Positions 35,291-47,710 of a DNA stretch of 64,000 bases are shown here, one piece after another. The stretch comes from Cryptomeria japonica (Eukaryota; Streptophyta; Pinopsida; Cupressales; Cupressaceae). Position 1 is the stretch's first letter, and each line of letters begins with the position of its first letter. Location: the NCBI RefSeq assembly GCF_030272615.1, contig NC_081407.1, positions 101,973,897-102,037,896 on the forward strand, in the 5' to 3' direction. The notes under the pieces are model-generated. The model saw only the letters and a program-made list of their open reading frames with translations. It was not told the origin of the DNA and did not search any database. The position numbers and the translations under genes were made by a program.

Positions 35291-38200
35291 TTTGAGATAT
35301 TTTCACTAATATTAATTTAGGATTATATGATTTGACACAAATTTATTTTATGAAAATATAATATGGGAGAATTTTTTTTTTCTTTAGAATTATAGAACTA
35401 GGTCTTTACCATTTCCCCAAACACTTAATTTTTTTTTGCTTCATCAATGAAAAATAAAATAAAATAAAAAGTCAAAGTAATGAGATTTGTATATACAATT
35501 ACAATTTTTTTGTGGTGTGAATGTAATTGTTTTTTCCCAACCATGCCTCACAAAGTGATCAATATACATGTACGCACTGTAATTTACGACAGTTATTGAG
35601 TTAGAATTCATCACGTTTCTACACTCTCAAGGTTCTGGTTTTGGCTGGAGTGAAAATTGTTTCGAAAATTATATTTGACAATTATGACATGATTTGTGCT
35701 TGCATTCTAGATAAGAAATGTTATAGCTATTGGATATGAAATTTCTTTATTTTGAATGGGAAACAATAGTTATCTTATTTACACAGTTTCTACGTAGGAG
35801 AAATTTGACATTTCTTTATTTTAATAAAATTTATAGTTATTAATTTTTTTTAAGTGGTTAAATTAATAATTAAAAGTAATAATAATATTCTTTGGTGATA
35901 ATATGATATATATTTAGATAAATTTCCATGTTATCGATTAAAAAAATTACTTTCATATAAATATCTTAGCATTTGTCTACATGTTTATTTTGGATCTATT
36001 TTTTATTTTAATTTTCTTTACATGATGTGAAAGAATTGTAGTAAACTTGTGTAGTACTACCTAATATCTTGAATATTTCTATAAAAAAATTATGTCCAAT
36101 CGTAAATTCTAATTTAACTTTAGTAAAAACATCTAAATATATAGAAATTACAAATATTACAATCCTATCAATCAAATTGTTCAAATTTATTACTTTTTAG
36201 AAGTCATCTTATGAATCCCTACCAATTCCTATATTGCAAACAATGAGCATTCTATAGGGGCAATAGATGAACATAAATGCTAAGGTTCCAAAACTAATAA
36301 ATGACAATAATGCACCAAGATATTTAAATTCATATTTAAATAAGCACTCACATTCTTATTCCACGTATTGAATAAGATTTATTTAATATTAAACTAACTG
36401 TTGATGAGATATTTGGGGGGGTTCCTAAACCCCTTAGCTAAGTTACAACCTCTAAAATTTGACACAATAGTTGGACCAAATAATCACCAAATGTGTGGAG
36501 AATATAAATGATTGAGAATAAAAATTAACATTATATCAAGTGGTGATAATTTTTTTAACAACTTGACTAATGACACACTTAGAATAAGCAAGAAAAGAAA
36601 GCAAACATTATCAAATAATGTGTCATTAAATAATTAAGATGTATCTCATAAATTCAAACATCCCTTTAAAGAAGTACAACCCTAGGCTAGGAGTCATCTT
36701 CATGCCATCTAAATCAAGAAATATTTCAACATTAAATATATTTGATCAATTAAGTGAAACAATAGACTCGTAAAAACAATGTATGTAAGACTATGATATA
36801 ACATTACAAATGATTTCTTTGGTATACAATTACATAAGGATAAAGGTACAAATTAAGTAAACTAGAAGATATAAGAAGATAGAATAGTTATCAAATCAAT
36901 CAAATCAACATCGCAAGATAACCAACACAGGTATATTTAACAAGGATCCACAAGTAAAACTTTTAGTTTTTAATAAGATATCATATCTAATTGGGTAATC
37001 TCTTTAGGCATCTAGCATAGTCATAAGGAGTGACAATAATTATGGTAGAGGAAAGGGAACATGACAAATTAGATAAATATATTTGACTTTCTAGGCACAT
37101 TCTAAAATGACCCATTAAATTCCTATAGAAAAATATGCCTTCAACATGATAAAGAATTGTCCCCACTAAACACATCAGTTAAATGAGAGACATGATACAA
37201 GAAGAAAGAAAATACATTAAGGATTATGAACATATCTATTCAAATAGGTTTAAAAAAATAAAAAGAGCAATTGATAGATAAGAAGCAAGAATTGATTAGT
37301 TTATATCTATATTGAACTACAAGTTAGGACATCAATAAATAAGAGAAATTATATGGAACTTACTAAAAAGAAGTAACCTTAGCTTTCCACATTGATATCT
37401 AAAATTGAGAATAAGGGGAAAGCCAAATTAAGAACAAGGAATAAAATAAATTAAAATTATAACTGTAACAATTAAAGATGTTCAACAAGATATCTTAGCT
37501 AAAGGAAAAACTAGTCACCCACAAATTTAAAAAATATATGGTGTACCTATTATTCTAGATTTAAATCTAAACTAGAAATAAATGTATAGTTCTAGATGGA
37601 GAATAAAATATATGCCACACTTATAGTATACCTTAGACAACTCCAAAAAAAGGATCCGTCTATCATGAAATATGTGGATAATGGGATGATCATAAAGACC
37701 AGTATAAAGCTTGTGATGTTTGGAATGTTGTTACATCCACCAATTTCACATTACAATTATAGCCTAGAAATATTTTATAGCCACAAAAGCATATATCTAG
37801 AACCATACGACCACCAATCTCTCTCAAAATAATAAAGAAAATCATGCTTTTACATCTATAGGGTATGAAACACCAACCCATGCTACTGTAGCGATGATAG
37901 ATAGGTAGTTAGGGATCAATCCCACCCAAAATCAATGAATCATATTGAAAGATGGGTTTAACATCAATTTATGGTAGATGAGACCTTTAACATTCAAGAC
38001 GATAACTAGGATAGAATAGAGCATTAAAGTTTGGCCCACTCAAATTAACTTTCAAAAACTACACTTTTGGTTTCTAGTCCTTATCAAGAAGGAACAATCG
38101 ATTAGTATTTAGTAATGAAAGTGTGGTTGAAACTAGAACCATGAGGTACCAAGTTTCTTCGAGGGCTCATGAGAATAATGAAAGGTCAAATGTTGGGAGT

Positions 38201-39349
38201 GGGTAAGGACTTTGAGCTACAACCTTATTTTTCAAGTTCCTTTTTCCACCCAAGGTTTAAGACCCAATGAAGGAACATGGAGTGGAAATTTGGAGTGAGC
38301 GAGGCACAAGAAAGGGTAATGATTGAAATGAAAACCTTGAGATTCCAAGTTCTAAGAAAGACCCAAAACTCAATAGGAACCAAAGGAATACAAGCTAGAG
38401 TGAAGAGAAATGAGGATTCAAAACCAATGCTTCTAGGTCCTTTTGAGGATAAAGGCTCTACAAGTACTAGTAGAAGAAAGGACCCATAGGGCCCAAGGAA
38501 GATCAACTCCTCCTAATAAACCATGAGGGAAGGCTAATAAAAATAGCATTGAACCACATAGGAGCCCACTAAAGGAGTATCCAAAAGCACTGATTATGGA
38601 TAATCTTTGGTACCTAAAGAGTTGAACATTCAACTCCAACAAGTTTTACATTTATCTCTCTTTTCTCAATCATCCAAGAACATAAGCTTTAATAATTATC
38701 TTGGTACTTATTTTATAGGTTAGAACCTAATATTTCTTGTAAAAATATAATATCTTGTTACTAGTCACCCTTATTAGTTTTAAAATACCATTGTTCTATT
38801 ACAATATGAAACCATTTCATTTTCCAAGTTGCGTTATTCTTTTTATTCATTTATAATAGTATCACTTTAAATTACATGTAGTTGCACGTCTTCACCTATT
38901 AATTGATATGCATTTACTTATTGCATTTAATATATGTTAGAAGGAAAGCATAAGATAACTATTTCTTTTGTAATGTCATTCTGATGATGCTTAGTACATT
39001 TCACCTTTTGAATTAAAATTCTTAGAAAAGTTTTAAAATTTTCCTTATGTTTTCTTGCTAAAATATTTAGCATGCTACAATAATACTATAGGTAGAGTGA
39101 ATAGAAAACAAACTAAAAAAAAAGACAAGATACATTCATATTTCCTATCTAATGAACAAAACAAACAATCACCAATATAATGATTTAATTGATTAATCTC
39201 ATTTTGCAACCCCTTCTATCTACCACCCCTCAAAAAGCCTTTGTCCCAACATTTTCCCACCAAAATATTTTCACTTAGGTTGATCTTTATTCCAATCAAT
39301 ATACCCATGCACTTTATCTCCATAATTTCTTATTAGAAGATATCTTATT
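35291..39349. other. AT-rich sequence with no recognised feature
   Basis: I see no coding sequence, LTR ends or tandem array that I can support in this 4 kb. Short open frames (37596-37832, 38225-38506, 38277-38489) have no family features. A G run at about 36414-36420 is isolated. Confidence 0.5.
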
Positions 39350-39995
39350 TTAGAGAGGCTTTGAACCGAAAACAGAAAAGGACATTTTTAATAGGGATCA
39401 TTCCAAAAAAAAAATTTTACTAACTCCCATCCTCTAGAAGATTCTTTACTTACTAAATTTTTAGTTTTAAGCAAATTGTTCTATGTAACTAACCCCTAAG
39501 TTGGGTTAGAAGAGGACAAAAAATATCAATGATCTATATTTTTCAAGTAATTAGCTTTGAGAACAAGAGACCAATCTTTATTAACTTCAAGAATATTCCA
39601 ACCAAATCCAACCATCAGAACATTATCAAACAATTGCAGTCTCCTAATACCAAGACCTCTTTGCTTCTTAGGTTTACAAACATTCTCGAATTTTACTAAA
39701 GTAATTATTGAATTTTCTTCAATGGTTATCCAAAGAAATTATTTCTAACTGTGTTCAATCCTTCCATCTTTAAAATTTATAATCTTAAATAAGGACAAAT
39801 AGTAAACTAGAATGTTTTGCAAAGAAGCTTTCAACAATTTATATTTACCAACTTGACTTAACAACTTCCCTTCATAGCCTATCAACTTCTTTATACCCTT
39901 TTCACAATAGTATATTTTATTTACAAATTCTGATTGAAGAGGGTTTGAGGTTATATATTTCATCTTAGATTTGATGTGTACGGTTGTCGTTAAAT
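39350..39995 (-). pseudogene. LINE RT C-terminal fragment, second copy
   Basis: On minus, the frame at 39745-39963 reads KKLIGYEGKLLSQVGKYKLL followed by LVYYLSLFKI. After a change of reading it continues with KFENVCKPKKQRGLGIRRLQ and NILEVNKDWSLVLKANYL, then a poor FFFWNDPY. This is the region after the RT core in plant L1 elements. It is a different, more diverged copy from the LINE split at 5350. Both ends are eroded. Confidence 0.72.
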
Positions 39996-40620
39996 AAATT
40001 GGAATGAATATTTTAATCTAGGATATTACAGACCTATTATACCATGGTTGTAATCCTCTTGAAGATGTTCCTATTAGATGCTTGTAAATTTTTTTCCCTT
40101 GTTTAGCTAGCATGCTACATAAAACCTTATGTCACTATGAATAGTATTTCTTCTATCAAATTCACACATGACTTGTACATAGACATTTTACACTATCTTA
40201 AATGTAATATAAGATTATGTATTGCATGACCAAGTCAAATTGTCAATCCACCTACACATTGGGTATAAATTCTCCTTCAAGATCATCCAAGATATTTTTT
40301 TGTCAATTCCTCCTTTATAAGAAAACATTTGGCTTAGGTACCACAACAAATGTTTTCTTTTCCATAAAATTCATGTAGGACTTGAAATATGACCTTTTCA
40401 CTTTAACTTATATTGTTCATATATTTTACCACTTAATTTTCAGCCTTTTGACTAAGTTCAAGAGTTGACTTAAGTCTTTCCAATCCACTTACACTAAGGT
40501 ACAATTCCCTTCAAAATTCTTCATTTGGATGTTTATGATTTTCTCCCTTGTTGTGAAACCTTAAGCTTAGATGTCATGACAACGACATATATTCTATCAA
40601 ATACACTCAAAATGCATTTG
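39996..40620. other. Degenerate ~220-bp tandem repeat region
   Basis: Three loosely similar units recur near 40050, 40270 and 40505. Each has a CTTCAAGAT/CTTCAAAATTCTTC-like start, a TTTTTTCCCTTGT/TTTTCTCCCTTGT block, a TTCTATCAAAT word, and ACATGACTTG/GTAGGACTTG words. A further partial unit (TACAATTGCCTTCAAAATCCT) appears at 42958-42980, beyond the LTR element inserted at 40626. Confidence 0.4.
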
Positions 40621-40625
40621 AAAAT

Positions 40626-40953
40626 ATTGGAGTTGAGGAAAAATCAACTCTACAACTCCCAAAGATCACCTGCATGTAAACCTGTCACACAAGGAGAGAA
40701 GCAAAAAAGCTATGGAGGCCAGAATTCAGAGATCCAGAAAAGAGGAGTCATATTAATTGTGCAACAAAAATGCAATTCAATAATTATAGTTGTTATGAAA
40801 ATACAAAGAGAGAATCCTTATAAGAGGATACTCGAAACCCTAAAGGAGAAAACCCTAAAGAATTATAAGATTCCTAAGTTTAGCTTAAGCATAGAGTATA
40901 ATAGACTAATAGTTAAATAAATAATTATTAGATAATAACAGATAACTCCAACA
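40626..40953 (-). repeat. 3' LTR of the non-autonomous element
   Basis: On minus starts TGTTGGAGTTATCTGTTATT right after the C-tract (PPT on minus). Inverted TTGGAGTT/AACTCCAA ends. Confidence 0.9.
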
Positions 40954-40964
40954 CCCCCCCTTAA
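40954..40964 (-). other. Polypurine tract of the non-autonomous element
   Basis: TTAAGGGGGGG on minus, directly before the LTR TGTTGG. Confidence 0.85.
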
Positions 40965-42527
40965 TATGAACTTAGGGAGTAGCTAAAAAACAAGTAAGGA
41001 CTAAAAAAACATGTAAAAAATGAAGGAAAGTAACAATGGGTCCTGACAACTAGGCTTGATGAGGTACCCAAGTACAATAAAATCTCTGTAGAATGGAGAA
41101 AAAGGAGAAAACCCTGTGGGAAAAAAAATCCTCTCCAATAAGAGATGAAAGCTCAAGTGAAGGACTAAGAAGCCTTCAAACAAGAGTGTTCCAAAAGATA
41201 TGAACAAAAAGACGAGAATGAAGAACATCACTGAAGCATAAAATAGCTACAAACACTGTCGAGGAGTAACTACTGATCTGAAGAATCTCCACTAAAATAG
41301 AACATGACTAGGTAGAGAAGATTGTAATCTGCATGAGTGCCCTCAAATGACACTACTTGAATCAGATGGCAAACAAAGGCAAAAAAATGAACTTGAAGAT
41401 ACAAATGGCATGAAACACCAAAGCCTAAAGAGTTGATCAATCGAACCAAGGAAGCATTAGAACCAATAGGATAAACCTCCCCATAATGCTGAAAAAGGGA
41501 GAGGGACAGGTACATTGAAAAGAATAGACAACAAGACCTGCATGACGAAGAACTAGGAACATCGAAGGTGTAGAGAAAGTACATAGTGTCGTGGAAGGAA
41601 CACTCACTTAGCACACATCATGAGGCTAATGTCATGGAAGGAACACTTACCTGACAAAGGTAGATGGCAAAAAAAAGGCAAACATCAACCCCCACATGGA
41701 ACTTTATAAGTAGTGCATGTACAATAAGGCACAAGATGTGCAAGATCCCAAGTATACAATGCATGGTGGTATTTTATCTCAGTGTGTTTGCATAAATAAA
41801 ATGATACAATGATCAGAAGAGACAGAAGACTAGAAATAGAAAGAACAACCAAAGACGAGACATCCTACTCAAAGAAAGAGATCCCAGGACTTAAAACATC
41901 CAAGATATTCACTAGAGTGCTGAAAAGAAAAAAACTAAATAAAATATACCTGGAGAAGAATCTGGAAAGAAAACTCATAGGAATAGAAAGAACATAGAAC
42001 AATATTTCCAATGATATAAATTTTTCAAAAAACAGAGTTCGGATGCTCAAGTTATGTGTCCCGCAGTGCAAAAAGGAACCTCTAGCTTTGATAGCAAAAA
42101 ATGCCATCAAAAAAACAAAATCAAAAGTTCAAACCTCCAGATCTAGATAGAGCTTGAAAAGCTTTCCGAGGATATAAGGTTTTTGAAAAAGAACCTTCGT
42201 ATGATGAAGTTCTGGCCAAAAGAAAAAAACCCCTCTTTTCTGACGCATTTGTAGGTATAGTAATATGGATTTTTGTGCCTCGTAAAGTGTGCCAATGAAA
42301 AAATCATGGCCCAGATTCCCTTTTCATTGAAATAGATCGAATTATATATCAAAATTCATGGAATTGACCTCCTGAATCCAACCATGAGGTCGTTTTGGCA
42401 CCAAAATGTACCAAAAAATCAGCTACCCACAAAAATGGAATAAAGCAACTGCACAAACCCCCGAATACAAAGATCTAAAAAATAAGGCCCAAAAACTCTC
42501 ATGAAGAGAATAGGGGCATGCAGATCT

Positions 42528-42542
42528 GGAGCTTTGATACCA
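42528..42542 (-). other. Primer binding site (initiator tRNA-Met type)
   Basis: TGGTATCAAAGCTCC on minus, directly after the 5' LTR. The canonical plant copia PBS is TGGTATCAGAGC, so there is one difference in the first twelve bases. Confidence 0.85.
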
Positions 42543-42871
42543 TATTGGAGTTGAGGAAAAATCAACTCTACAACTCCCAAAGATCACCTGCATGCAAACC
42601 TGTCACAAAAGGAGAGAGCCAAACAAGCTATGGAAGCCAGAATTCAGAGATCTAGAAAAGAGGAGTCATATTAATTTTGCAACAAGAATGCAATTCAATA
42701 ATTATAGTTATTATGAAAATACAAAGAGAGAATCCTTATAAGAGGATACTAGAAACCCTAAAGGAGAAAACCCTAAAGAATTATAAGATTCCTAAGTTTA
42801 GCTTAAACATAGAGTATAATAGACTAATAATTAAATAAATAATTATTAGCTAATAAAAGATAACTCCAACA
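42543..42871 (-). repeat. 5' LTR of the non-autonomous element
   Basis: Direct repeat of 40626-40953, next to the PBS. Right edge CCAACA followed by target duplication GAAAA. Confidence 0.9.
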
Positions 42872-42987
42872 GAAAAATTTAGATTTTATCTTTTAATTAT
42901 CATCAAGTTTTGAATCCCATAAGTTTTAATCCACAATCAAGCTCAAGAAACAATGCATACAATTGCCTTCAAAATCCTCTAGCTAGT

Positions 42988-44662
42988 TGTGTAGGAGAAA
43001 AAGTGAGACTAAGCAAACAAGCCCTAATCCCACTCTTATGTACACACTGTGGAATACGAAAGAGCCTAGGGAGGTAACACACTTTGGCTACTTCTTGTGA
43101 GGAAGAGAGAGCCAATGGTTACCTCTTAGGGTTTCTATTCCTTTGTTGTAAATGAGGAGTAGAAGTGAAGCAAAGTGCAGATTTGAATGAACAATCTAGA
43201 ATGCAAGTATACACAAACAACCCTAATCTGAAAATGCAAAACTGAAACTAACTGATACACATCTGAAAAGTACAGATTAGGAAGTGAATCAGGGGTGCAC
43301 CTATGCTAGAAATATGAGTCAAAATGTCAGGGATAGGAGTGCCATGCCCCTGTCCTGATTCTACAATTGATCAGCTGGGATATGAAGATCTTGAACTACT
43401 GTCCTGCCAAAATCTACCTAAAACTGGGAGGACCAAGGCACCACACCCCTTTCTTGGGCAGGACCAGGGCATCATGCCCCTGTCCCAGTGATTTCTGCTC
43501 AAAATTTATCCTTGGGACTATGTATGTGTGCTTTGTCGAACCTGAAATTGCCAATGATGATTGGATCCCGTACTTGCACCTATAACTGAAAATAAGGTTT
43601 TGGGTGGCTATATAGGGTTTTGCCTTAGTCAAACCCCTATTTTGGTGATTTCTACCTCAACAAATAGCTGATTTGTATAGTAAAATAGTGTGTGCAAGAA
43701 TGTTGTGTGTGTGCAAGACCCTAAAATGATGAATGCAAACAATCTAGAGTAACCCTATGCTTTCAAGAGTAAACACTAAATGCTTGTAATTGACAAAGTA
43801 AATTTTCTAAACTAATTATGCTAAGTGATCTAAAGCATAAATGTAGATCAAATTGATGTAACGAAGCTCATACAAAGACATGGAAACAACATGAAATCAT
43901 ACCCAACCCCAAGGGAGAGGTACAAGCCAATCTTCAGTCGGTGATCTCCTATTGCTTTCCTACATCTTCAAAAGCCCCCAATTGATGAAAGAATGCTTGA
44001 TTAATTCTTGATAGATGTTGTTGAATATTGTTGAAGACTCTAAAAGATCTTCTCTTTCACTGCATAGAAAGATCCTTGTAATCACTAGCTTCTTATTCCA
44101 AAAACCTCTTAGGCCTTCAAATGAAGAAAGAGAGCTCTTATGTATGAAACCCTGGATCTTAATTTTATCTTTAGACTGACCTAGGATTTGAATTTTCTAC
44201 AAATTTCTCAAGGTTAAGCATTATAATATTATAGAATTATGCCCTTGAAATTTAGGAAAAAATGTCGAGGACCATGCTGCACTTGCACATGGTCTGACCA
44301 ACTTTTCACCAAATTTCCAAGGTCGTTAGATATGATGATATTAGAGTGAATCCTCAATTTATGGTTGATTTCAATTTGTCTTGACATGTGAAATTGGGCC
44401 TTAAAGGTCAAAATAAGACGTAATTAGGGTTTATGATTTAATAATTTATTGGAGGAATAAAATAGGAAGGGGCACACTTAGGGTAAAGGGCCCAACTTTA
44501 TAATGTATGAAGTTATGAAATATGAATTTAGATTTAATTAAATTAATTAATTAAATGCTTAAAGGGAATTAGAAATGCAAGATGCAAAACACACTAAAGC
44601 GGGTGGTAACCAAGTGTGGAATTGTACCACCCTAGCAAGGGTGTACAATTTGCGATGCTAAA
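42988..44662 (-). repeat. 3' LTR of the second gypsy element
   Basis: On minus it starts TTTAGCATCGCAAATTGTAC (TG mutated to TT), directly after ACTAAAGTGGGGGCTAAA, matching the LTR start and PPT at 2948-2985. The other edge is TGTGTAGGAGAAAAAGTGAG at 42988 on plus, where the degenerate repeat of 39996-40620 is cut off. A TATA box and GC-rich modules (43328-43495) lie inside. Length is about 1675 bp. The far edge is less certain than the near one. Confidence 0.6.
43608..43615 (-). promoter_or_regulatory. TATA box in the second gypsy LTR
   Basis: CTATATAG on minus (context CCCTATATAGCCACC), about 1.05 kb into the LTR and on the element's coding strand. Confidence 0.5.
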
Positions 44663-44680
44663 TTTAGCCCCCACTTTAGT
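44663..44680 (-). other. Polypurine tract of the second gypsy element
   Basis: ACTAAAGTGGGGGCTAAA on minus, directly before the LTR. It corresponds to ACTAAAGTGGGTGCTAAA at 2948-2965, and about 120 bp upstream both have a GGGGGCTT(C/G)GTCT patch. Confidence 0.65.
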
Positions 44681-45260
44681 GGTCATATGACACTATGTAC
44701 ATATGCAAGCTAAAGTACAAAAAAGTAAACATTATTTGACAAAAGATATATCCATAAGTTGTCAGACGAAGCCCCCAGCGGTATTTGGATTACATAGTTA
44801 GAAACCACACCTTACAAAACCACATGTTAGATCACAAAATCACCTAATGCTTACGAAGGAAGGTGATGAAATTTGCAGGTAGCTATATTGCCCCCCTATT
44901 TTGACTTGCTTACTAGTGAGGTGAAACAAGGTATCATGTTTACCACAATGAATTGTGATAAAGATCTTGATGATAAATATTCACAATAAGGATCGATTGC
45001 ACATCAAAGCGCTTTATAGAACAAATCTGGAGCAAGAGAGAGAATTCACGATCCCGACACCGTCAATGGTGCAAAAATCGGAGCTCCCTAGCTCAAGTTA
45101 TGATAAATTAAGTGAAAAGAGTGAAATTATCATTTTTTAATTTAAAATTATAAAAAAGTGAAAAGTGCATACCTCATAAATATGAAAGTGACACTTTCAT
45201 TTATCACTTTTTTTTTACTATTTGCACTATTCATTGTAGAGGGCCCATGTGACAACTATT
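44681..45260. other. Non-coding 3' internal region of the second gypsy element
   Basis: No gene is recognised. A second purine-rich run on minus (CAAGTCAAAATAGGGGGGCAA, 44887-44907) could be an alternative PPT. A short inverted repeat AAAGTGATA-like sequence lies near 45180-45210 (GAAAGTGACACTTTC). Confidence 0.45.
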
Positions 45261-45404
45261 ATGCCTCGACATTGACTCGAGCAACCCACGCGGATAGAGA
45301 TCCTACGCCAGGGTGTGGTAGCCGATAGACCGCTCGACGAGGTGAGTTGACCATTTGTTGACTTTGACTTTTAGAATGATGATGTCAGCATCCCTGATTA
45401 GGCA

Positions 45405-45530
45405 CATGCCCCCTGTCCGGAAACCATGGTTCCATAGGGTGCTTTGGTCCTCCCTAGGTGCCTTGGTCCCATTTGGGTGCCCTGGTCCTCCCAAGGCACC
45501 ATGGTCCCTAGGGCCCTAGTCCCTGCTTGG
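45405..45530. repeat. GC-rich degenerate GGTGCCCTGGTCC repeats in PMD copy 2 intron
   Basis: Successive words GGTGCTTTGGTCC, GGTGCCTTGGTCC, GGTGCCCTGGTCC and a reverse-strand GGCACCATGGTCC. Related words are found in two LTRs in this window (3137-3220 and, on minus, 43328-43495). Confidence 0.65.
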
Positions 45531-46609
45531 GGTGATCGAGGGTTGCAAGGGATCTAGAAGCTAATGTTAAGGGTAGATAGAATGATGTTTTTGATTAGAT
45601 GATGATGATTGATGAGAGATTACTAATTATTGGATTATTTTATTTTGCAAATTCTCCCCTACATGAGAGAGCACACTGCTGGGCATACATTTTGGAGCCT
45701 TTGGAATCAGATTCTGAGCCTTATGTCAGCGGATAGAGAGATGGTACACGCAGTAGGACTATGGTATGTGATGGTCATGCCCTCCGTCAAGTTCCATCTT
45801 GTGATGTTGATGACATTGATGGAGAGATTAGATGCCAATACTTCCACTTTCTCCTACTGGTGGGAGAGATGATGATCACTCTAGAGGATGTGTACTACAT
45901 ACTTCATCTACACAGTGAGGTACTGAGCTAATCGTACTGCTACCGACTACATAAGGGAGAAGATATACTGTGTTAGGAGAGAGATGCCTGGTGAGACGAG
46001 AGGCCCCATCATGATCAATTGGCTTCTTCACCCCACCGGTGAGGTACCATTAGTGAGACAACTAATGATAGTTACCATAAAATTAGTCATGTTCCCTCAT
46101 GGGCATGACACACACATGCATGGAGGTCTCACTTACGTGGTGAAATCTATGGAGATACATAGGAGGGTGTTTTCCTAGGAGCGGAACATGCTAGCCCACC
46201 TCTGTCATGACCTAGGAGATTATGTGTTTGGACAACGATGTAGCTTGATGACTTGCACACTGCTACAATATGGATACTTGAGCATATCACATGCATTAGA
46301 CCAGCTGGGGTTCCCATTGATTTGGTTCCGGAGCTGCCTAAGGTGTTTGCCTATCCTCTTACCCCTGAGTGGTGGTTCAAAGACTTGCTCTATTAGAGGG
46401 TGACTTTTGAGAGATTGACATCGAATGTGATCAAATGGAGGCCCTACCTCAGGATGCATAGGTGGGAAGGTATACATAGGTAGTTGTTTTTCATTCAAAG
46501 AAACTGTCTTTTGGAGGGACGATATAGCCACATTGTAGTCCCATTCTACTTCGACCGAGTACGACGACAGTTTGGGTTTGAGCAATGTGTCCCTGCAGAT
46601 GTGCCCATA

Positions 46610-47653
46610 TATTGGTATTATGGATGTGTTGCATTAGTTTTTTCATTGATGTCAACACTTATCCTTCTGGAGATCTATGGTTATGTTGAACCAGCAAATT
46701 GTTGTTCACCGGCATGTTCAATGGCTTATGCTCAATCATCGGTATATTGTTCACATGCACTAAGGATGACTTGTTATCATCTAGAGATCACTTGGTTATG
46801 TCGAAGACATGGTTTGGATACTTGGTTTTGGTATTTTGGTTATTGATCTAATCGGGTTGACATATTTCCTGTTACCAACAAATTGGTCTAGGCTATGCAC
46901 CGACACACGTTATCTATTCCAAATCAGCACGACACGTTATGGAGATGATTTATTGATTGAATATTGTTGTAAATGTATTGAGACAACATGATGCATCACA
47001 TCTTGACTTATTTAATTGTAATATTATTAGTAAGCCAACCTACTCATTTGGTCTTAGGCTTGGTATATATGTAAGATCTCATTTGTGAGATTAGGAAATG
47101 ATATAGTAAGATTGTGGTATTTGGTATATGCAAATATAAGCAGAGATATTCATGCAGACATCATTTGAAGGTTCAAGGAAGGTTTGAAGGTGATTATTAG
47201 AGCTTAACTGGTACTAAATCCAACATTAGAGATGCTACTTTGAGCAGTACATTATCATTGGATTTAACCATCCAATTGTAGTCAGTGTGACTCCTATCTT
47301 GTGATTGAGCAGTTAGCTCTAGGAGGTTGGCCTTTTTGCATGTGCAGACCCCATTTATGTACACATACCATCTGCAGTAGTATCATTTGATTGTGGGTAA
47401 GGTTTCCCACCATGGTTTTTCCCCTTACAGGATTTCCACGTACAAATCTCTGTGTTATGTGTTGTGGATATTGTTTCTCTTTCTCTTTCATGCATTAAGT
47501 TTCACTGGTATTAATATTTATTGCTAATCTATCAACCAGAATTAAGTTTGGTTTACTGGTATTATGCATCAAGTTTAATTAAGTTATATTTGGGTTGAAA
47601 TTAATAAGACAACTTATTCACCCCCCCTCTCAGTTTCCTCCCGGGTCCTAACA
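46610..47653 (+). repeat. 5' LTR of the copia element
   Basis: Starts TATTGGTATTATGGATG (TG to TA against the 3' copy TGTTGG) and ends GGGTCCTAACA. TATA box TATATATG at 47064-47071; the 3' copy has TATGTATG instead. Short open frames here are not genes. Confidence 0.9.
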
Positions 47654-47655
47654 AT

Positions 47656-47667
47656 TGGTATCAGAGC
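47656..47667 (+). other. Primer binding site, initiator tRNA-Met
   Basis: TGGTATCAGAGC, two bases after the LTR. This is the canonical plant copia PBS. Confidence 0.92.
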
Positions 47668-47710
47668 TAAGTCCTCTTTTTTCAGAAGTCTAACAGCTTG
47701 AGGAGATTCT

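Larger units (their letters stand above)
40626..42871 (-). mobile_element. Complete non-autonomous LTR retrotransposon, 2246 bp
   Basis: LTRs at 40626-40953 (328 bp) and 42543-42871 (329 bp) differ at about 14 positions by eye (~4%). A perfect target duplication GAAAA lies at 40621-40625 and 42872-42876. On minus the LTR runs TGTTGGAGTTATC...CAACTCCAATA. The PBS TGGTATCAAAGCTCC (42528-42542) directly abuts the 5' LTR, and the PPT TTAAGGGGGGG (40954-40964) abuts the 3' LTR. The 1.59 kb interior holds no gag or pol motif that I can recognise; the frames at 41001-41231 and 41270-41614 look non-coding. LTR style and the tRNA-Met-type PBS suggest it is mobilised by a Ty1/copia element. It is larger than a typical TRIM and smaller than a LARD. 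Confidence 0.9.

Noticed and set aside
41270-41614. 114-codon minus-strand frame in the non-autonomous element as gag
   Set aside because: No gag, zinc knuckle or pol motif; composition is that of chance translation of an A-rich strand.
44887-44907. Alternative LTR boundary for the second gypsy element after CAAGTCAAAATAGGGGGGCAA (minus)
   Set aside because: The boundary at 44662 has better support, since about 120 bp of upstream sequence and the LTR start match those at 2948-2985. I keep the purine run as a note only.
46484-46991. Open frames across the copia 5' LTR edge (and the parallel ones at 53366-53816)
   Set aside because: They are the same LTR sequence repeated at both ends of the element and only appear open by chance; the first begins in PMD coding sequence.
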